A stretch of 5,750 nt of DNA from Pseudomonadota bacterium. Its GTDB lineage: Bacteria; Pseudomonadota; Alphaproteobacteria; Rhodobacterales; Rhodobacteraceae. Below, piece by piece: positions 4,891 to 5,750 of the stretch. The DNA lies in the NCBI GenBank assembly GCA_021813645.1, contig JAKAJW010000297.1, forward strand, positions 1 through 5,750, in the 5' to 3' direction. Numbering within the stretch: position 1 is the stretch's first letter; the number at the start of each line of letters is the position of its first letter. The notes beneath the pieces are model-generated. The model did no database searches and was not told where the DNA came from. It saw only the letters and a list, made by a program, of their open reading frames with translations. The translations under genes were made by a program, and so were the position numbers.

Positions 4891-5750
4891 TTACCCCTGC
4901 AGCGTCCTGACGCCGATCTCGCCTTCGCGCCGGGCCCGGATCGCCGCCACCGAGGCGATGGCGCCGGCGGCGGTGGTGAAATAGGGGATCTTGTCCATCA
5001 GCGCGACGGAGCGGATCTCGCGGCTGTCCTGAATCGACTGGACGCCCTCGGTGGTGTTGAAGACCAGCGCGATCTCGCCGTTCTTCAGCCGGTCGACGAT
5101 GTTCGGCCGGCCCTCGTAGACCTTGTTGACGGTCTCGCAGGGCACGCCGGCCGCCTCGAGGAAGGCCGCCGTGCCGCGCGTCGCCACCATTTCGAAGCCG
5201 AGCGCCTTCAGGCTGCGGCAGGCCTCGGCCATCGACTCGGTCTTGTCGCTGTCCTGGATCGAGACGAAGACGCGGCCGGCGTCGGGCAGGTGGGTACCGG
5301 CGCCCATCTCGGCCTTGAGGAAGGCGAGCGGGAAGGAGCGGTCCCAGCCCATCACCTCGCCGGTGGAGCGCATCTCGGGGCCGAGCAGCGTGTCGACGCC
5401 GGGGAAGCGGGCGAAGGGCATCACCGCCTCCTTCACCGAGAACCAGGGCGTCTTCGGGTCGGCCAGCGTCAGCGGATCGGCCAGGGGCAGCGGATCGTCG
5501 GGGCCGACCCCGTCGGGGTAGGGCGCGCGCTGCGGGAAGGCGGAGAGCTTCTCGCCCGCCATCACGCGGGCGGCGATCGAGGCGATCGCGCTGTCGGTGG
5601 CCTTGGCGACGAAGGGCACGGTGCGCGAGGCGCGCGGGTTCACCTCGAGCACGTAGACGGTGCCGTCCTTGATCGCGAATTGCACGTTCATCAGGCCGAC
5701 GACGTTCAGGCCCTTGGCCAGCGCCTCGGTCTGCCGCTTCAGCTCGGCCA
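4891..5750 (-). CDS. carB: Carbamoyl-phosphate synthase large subunit, C-terminal part; 5' end outside window
   Basis: Last 285 complete residues of CarB, about a quarter of the usual 1,070-1,100. The enzyme makes carbamoyl phosphate from bicarbonate, ATP and glutamine-derived ammonia (from CarA) for pyrimidine and arginine synthesis. The frame continues to the window edge; the Met at 5689-5691 is internal (GLMNVQFAIKDG). Visible residues 1-75 close the second ATP-grasp domain, with EVNPRASRTVPF (35-46) holding the metal-binding Glu/Asn. Residues 103-150 carry FSVKEAVMPFARFPGVDTLL and GPEMRSTGEVMGWDRSFPLA. The MGS-like allosteric domain spans about 158-285; by alignment from memory, Thr190, Thr193, Lys209, Asn231 and Thr233 match the E. 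coli UMP/IMP/ornithine-site residues Thr974, Thr977, Lys993, Asn1015 and Thr1017, with identical spacing, so nucleotide control is probably retained. A segment at about 76-100 (DPLPLADPLTLADPKT) is an insertion relative to E. coli. Two hairpins follow the stop. Confidence 0.97.
   Translation of the reverse strand, partial: AELKRQTEALAKGLNVVGLMNVQFAIKDGTVYVLEVNPRASRTVPFVAKATDSAIASIAARVMAGEKLSAFPQRAPYPDGVGPDDPLPLADPLTLADPKTPWFSVKEAVMPFARFPGVDTLLGPEMRSTGEVMGWDRSFPLAFLKAEMGAGTHLPDAGRVFVSIQDSDKTESMAEACRSLKALGFEMVATRGTAAFLEAAGVPCETVNKVYEGRPNIVDRLKNGEIALVFNTTEGVQSIQDSREIRSVALMDKIPYFTTAAGAIASVAAIRARREGEIGVRTLQG
5461..5496 (-). repeat. 18-bp tandem duplication inside carB
   Basis: Two adjacent 18-base units (5461-5478 and 5479-5496) are identical at 16 positions and in frame, encoding the hexapeptides DPLPLA and DPLTLA, followed by a partial third (DPKT). 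It lies in the lineage-specific insertion before the MGS-like domain, probably a solvent-exposed loop. Confidence 0.8.

Noticed and set aside
4643..4984. 113-codon + strand frame with CxxC-X10-CxxC (Cys25, 28, 39, 42) resembling a zinc ribbon, preceded by a G-rich run
   Set aside because: The second half is antisense to the carB C-terminus, the rest is low-complexity Gly/Arg/Pro sequence, and no other zinc-ribbon feature follows. The cysteines come from TGC/TGT triplets in a locally repeated GCCGTGYGGCCG sequence. A conserved homologue in relatives would revive it.

Overview
The window is very GC-rich, with strong G/C preference at third codon positions. It looks like a chromosomal segment from an alphaproteobacterium, most likely of the order Rhodobacterales. 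The assignment rests on the CarB sequence, which has a long Pro/Asp-rich segment before its MGS-like domain that E. coli CarB lacks, on the overall protein style, and on a promoter site resembling the SqrR box described in Rhodobacter. It is an inference from recall, not a database match. No tRNA, rRNA, CRISPR array, insertion sequence or phage gene is visible.

Left half, + strand (1-4030): a three-gene run that reads as a small catabolic unit. It opens with the C-terminal part of an NDP-forming acyl-CoA synthetase, whose start lies outside the window. Its stop codon overlaps by one base the start of a crotonase closely resembling E. coli carnitinyl-CoA dehydratase (CaiD). After 73 bp comes a complete FAD-dependent GMC-family alcohol dehydrogenase of the choline dehydrogenase type. 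An acid could be activated to its CoA thioester, hydrated or dehydrated by the crotonase, with the GMC enzyme oxidising an alcohol in the same or a linked pathway. Carnitine/betaine-type compounds are the obvious candidates, but the substrate is not proven.

Right half, - strand (4052-5750): a single-domain rhodanese converges on the GMC gene with only 21 bp between their stop codons. Further right is the C-terminal portion of CarB, the large subunit of carbamoyl-phosphate synthase, which runs off the window edge.

The 446-bp gap between rhodanese and carB (4445-4890) holds the most interesting DNA. Just upstream of the rhodanese is a good sigma70-like promoter. Its -10/spacer region carries an ATTC-N8-GAAT site, matching the consensus I recall for the sulfide/persulfide-responsive repressor SqrR, and an overlapping perfect 6-2-6 palindrome. 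Immediately upstream of the -35 are four direct repeats with an exact 11-bp period, in an unusually AT-rich patch. At the other end of the gap, just after the carB stop, two hairpins lie back to back, one of them a plausible terminator; together with the neighbouring palindromic sequence they may form a REP-like intergenic element. The middle of the gap shows no convincing gene.
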